From Chloroflexota bacterium (lineage in GTDB: Bacteria; Chloroflexota; Limnocylindria; Limnocylindrales; CSP1-4), in NCBI GenBank assembly GCA_021785115.1, contig JAJYGO010000383.1:1-6072 (forward strand): a stretch of DNA of 6,072 bases. Reading direction: 5' to 3'. Shown here one piece after another: positions 4,656 to 6,072 of this stretch. Numbering within the stretch: the stretch's first letter is position 1; every line of letters starts with the position of its first letter. Under the pieces are notes generated by a model that worked only from the letters and a program-made list of their open reading frames with translations, was not told the DNA's origin and did no database searches. Position numbers and translations under genes: made by a program.

Positions 4656-5912
4656 GTGTCTCTACGGAAGGTCGCCGCGCTGCTGGCGGCGTTCGGCCTC
4701 GCGGTCGGACTCATCCAGGCCGGCGTTGGCGCCAACTTCACTGACCAGGTCCAGGCCATCCAGAACATCACGGTCGGATCGTTCGGGTGCGCCGTCGACG
4801 CCTCGGGTGCTGGCGTCTCGCTCGGCAACTACCAGAACGGCCATCCGCACAGCGTGACGTACACCGTTCCGACGACGATCAACAGCTCGGCGCCGTCGAG
4901 CGCGCCGTTTTCCTTCTCGGTGCTCAATTACGGCAGCATCGACGCCGTCCTGAGCATCACGGCGAGCGGCTTGACGACCCCGTTCTCGATCATCGGGTCG
5001 CCCTTCTCCTCTGTACCCCTCGCCGCCGGCGCCAGCGCTCCGATCAGCACGGGTATCCAGTGGACCGCGCTGAACAACAGCAACCTCGGTCAGACCGTGA
5101 CCGCCACCTGGACGGTCGAATGCGCGGATGCCGGGACCGGAGCCGTGGTATTCGACAACACGCCCGGCGCGCTGGTCACCACGCAGAACCTGCCGAGCAT
5201 CGGCGCCGAGGCGTATTCCTTCAATGAGTTCGGCGCCGGCGTGACGTTCGCCGGTGCGCAGCGTCACCTGCAATCGGTCACCGTGACGATGAGCAGCTGG
5301 GCCTGCCAGCACGGCAGCTGGACGGACGGCACGTGTGCCAGCACGCCTGGTGCGACGTTCCCGGCAACCATCACCTTCAACATCTACGACGTTGGCGCCA
5401 ACAACGCGGTCGGCGCCAAGATCGCCACGCTGACGGACACGTTCCAGATCCCGTACCGCCCCGCGTGGGATGCCGCGCACTGCCCGGCCAACGGCAACTA
5501 CCACCCGTGGTATGACGGGACCTCGTGCTTCAACGGCAAGGCATGGGACATCACGTTCGACTTCAGCAGCCTGGGCGTGACGCTACCCGGCCAGGCGATC
5601 TTCGGCGTCGCGTACAACACCGACCACCACGGGTACGCGCCGATCGGTGGCTCCAGCAGCCCCATGGACTCCCTGAACGTCGCCATGAACCCGGGCACGG
5701 GCAGCGGCACCGTCGCCGTGGCGCCCGCAGTCGGCTCGTGGCTCCCCGACGGGCTGTCCGCCTACCTCAACGACACGTACGCGCCGTTCTACATGGACAA
5801 CGGTGTTGGCGGAACCGGCACGTTCCGACTCGACACGCCGCCCTCCAATAGCGCGAGCGCGATCGGTCCCTACGGCGGCTTCGAACCGGCCGTCCAGTTC
5901 ACCGCGAACTAG
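4656..5912 (+). CDS. Secreted two-domain protein with SipW-cognate-like signal peptide
   Basis: From GTG 4656 the protein has 418 residues. The signal peptide runs from MSLRK through the hydrophobic stretch VAALLAAFGLAVGLIQAG to GVGA-NFTD, with likely cleavage after A26. The 'A-x-F-T-D ... I-T-V-G-S-F' region just past the cleavage site resembles TasA/camelysin-type SipW substrates. Domain 1 (about 27-158) is Ser/Thr/Gly-rich and probably a beta-sandwich, bounded by C45 and C156. Domain 2 (about 164-416) begins VVFDN and contains LPSIGAEAYSFNEFG, VTFAG, SVTVTMSSWAC, IPYRPAWD, FDFSSLGVTLPG, GVAYNT and GTFRLDT, ending PAVQFTAN. It resembles a widespread uncharacterised extracellular domain, but I cannot name it. 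Four further cysteines (C217/C227 and C276/C291) could form two local disulfides. No C-terminal anchor or sorting motif is seen. The peptidase gene directly upstream probably matures it. Function is unknown: surface, matrix or fibre protein are options. Confidence 0.9.
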   Translation: MSLRKVAALLAAFGLAVGLIQAGVGANFTDQVQAIQNITVGSFGCAVDASGAGVSLGNYQNGHPHSVTYTVPTTINSSAPSSAPFSFSVLNYGSIDAVLSITASGLTTPFSIIGSPFSSVPLAAGASAPISTGIQWTALNNSNLGQTVTATWTVECADAGTGAVVFDNTPGALVTTQNLPSIGAEAYSFNEFGAGVTFAGAQRHLQSVTVTMSSWACQHGSWTDGTCASTPGATFPATITFNIYDVGANNAVGAKIATLTDTFQIPYRPAWDAAHCPANGNYHPWYDGTSCFNGKAWDITFDFSSLGVTLPGQAIFGVAYNTDHHGYAPIGGSSSPMDSLNVAMNPGTGSGTVAVAPAVGSWLPDGLSAYLNDTYAPFYMDNGVGGTGTFRLDTPPSNSASAIGPYGGFEPAVQFTAN

Positions 5913-5956
5913 CGAGATCCGGGACGGTCGGCGGTTGCTCCGACCCGCCCCCGACA

Positions 5957-5988
5957 GGTGCTCGGGTGCTCCACGGCGCCCGAGCACC
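5957..5988. terminator. Perfect 10-bp stem-loop after the secreted protein gene
   Basis: GGTGCTCGGG (5957-5966) and CCCGAGCACC (5979-5988) pair perfectly around a 12-nt loop, 44 nt after the stop codon. It is the strongest hairpin in this intergenic region and is well placed to end the peptidase/secreted-protein transcript. There is no T tract, as is common in high-GC bacteria, so termination is inferred. Confidence 0.65.
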
Positions 5989-6012
5989 ACCTTCCAGTCA
6001 CAGACGCAGCAG

Positions 6013-6033
6013 GGGGCAACCCGCGGTTGCCCC
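6013..6033. repeat. Perfect 9-bp stem-loop before the next gene start
   Basis: GGGGCAACC (6013-6021) and GGTTGCCCC (6025-6033) form a perfect stem with a 3-nt loop (CGC). It ends immediately before the GGAG at 6034-6037. It may be a leader hairpin affecting access to the ribosome-binding region of the next gene, or a second terminator element. Confidence 0.6.
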
Positions 6034-6048
6034 GGAGAATCCGGAGTC

Positions 6049-6072
6049 ATGACCACGATGGGCGACGAGCTC
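6049..6072 (+). CDS. Probable start of a downstream gene, cut by the window edge
   Basis: The ATG at 6049 begins M-T-T-M-G-D-E-L and runs off the right edge. A second in-frame ATG is at 6058. GGAG sites occur at 6034-6037 (11 nt before 6049) and 6043-6046 (2 nt before 6049, 11 nt before 6058), so either ATG is possible. Only eight codons are visible and no function can be assigned. Confidence 0.45.

Noticed and set aside
3869..4828. A 319-codon minus-strand open frame covering the signal peptidase
   Set aside because: It is antisense to an intact peptidase with all catalytic residues, and its translation is charged low-complexity sequence without a domain.

Overview
The window is very GC-rich bacterial DNA with GC-biased third codon positions and frequent GTG starts. 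Together with a NarL/LiaS-type two-component pair, this suits a high-GC Gram-positive-like lineage such as Actinomycetota or Chloroflexota. The lineage is an inference; no rRNA or other taxonomic marker is present. The window looks like chromosomal or metagenome-contig DNA: I see no transposase, phage gene, tRNA or CRISPR array.

Layout. (1) Positions 2-820, plus strand: the body of undecaprenyl-diphosphatase (UppP/BacA). Its N-terminal catalytic motif is absent, and the first ~100 bases read on the minus strand as a fragment of a ComEC-like metallo-beta-lactamase domain, so the left edge looks like a junction. (2) 821-1118: a gap with two small direct repeats and a strong purine-rich ribosome-binding site. 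(3) 1119-2573 and 2570-3232: a membrane histidine kinase and a NarL-family response regulator overlapping by 4 nt. The kinase reading frame looks coding for about 39 codons upstream of its first canonical start codon. (4) 3307-3810, minus strand: a small protein of unknown function with a possible PH/GRAM-like beta domain, convergent with the regulator. (5) 3811-4087: a divergent intergenic region holding two abutting perfect inverted repeats and a cluster of TACGTA palindromes. (6) 4088-4600 and 4656-5912: a SipW/ER-type signal peptidase followed by a secreted two-domain protein with a SipW-cognate-like signal sequence. (7) 5913-6072: a strong hairpin, a second hairpin and the probable start of another gene.

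How the genes work together. The kinase and regulator form a coupled two-component system whose signal and targets are not visible. The signal peptidase and the secreted protein look like a dedicated export cassette, with the peptidase maturing its neighbour as in Bacillus SipW-TasA. Its mature product is an uncharacterised beta-rich protein with six cysteines. The palindrome cluster lies upstream of both the cassette and the divergent small gene and is a candidate shared control region. The most interesting part of the window is therefore 3811-5912.
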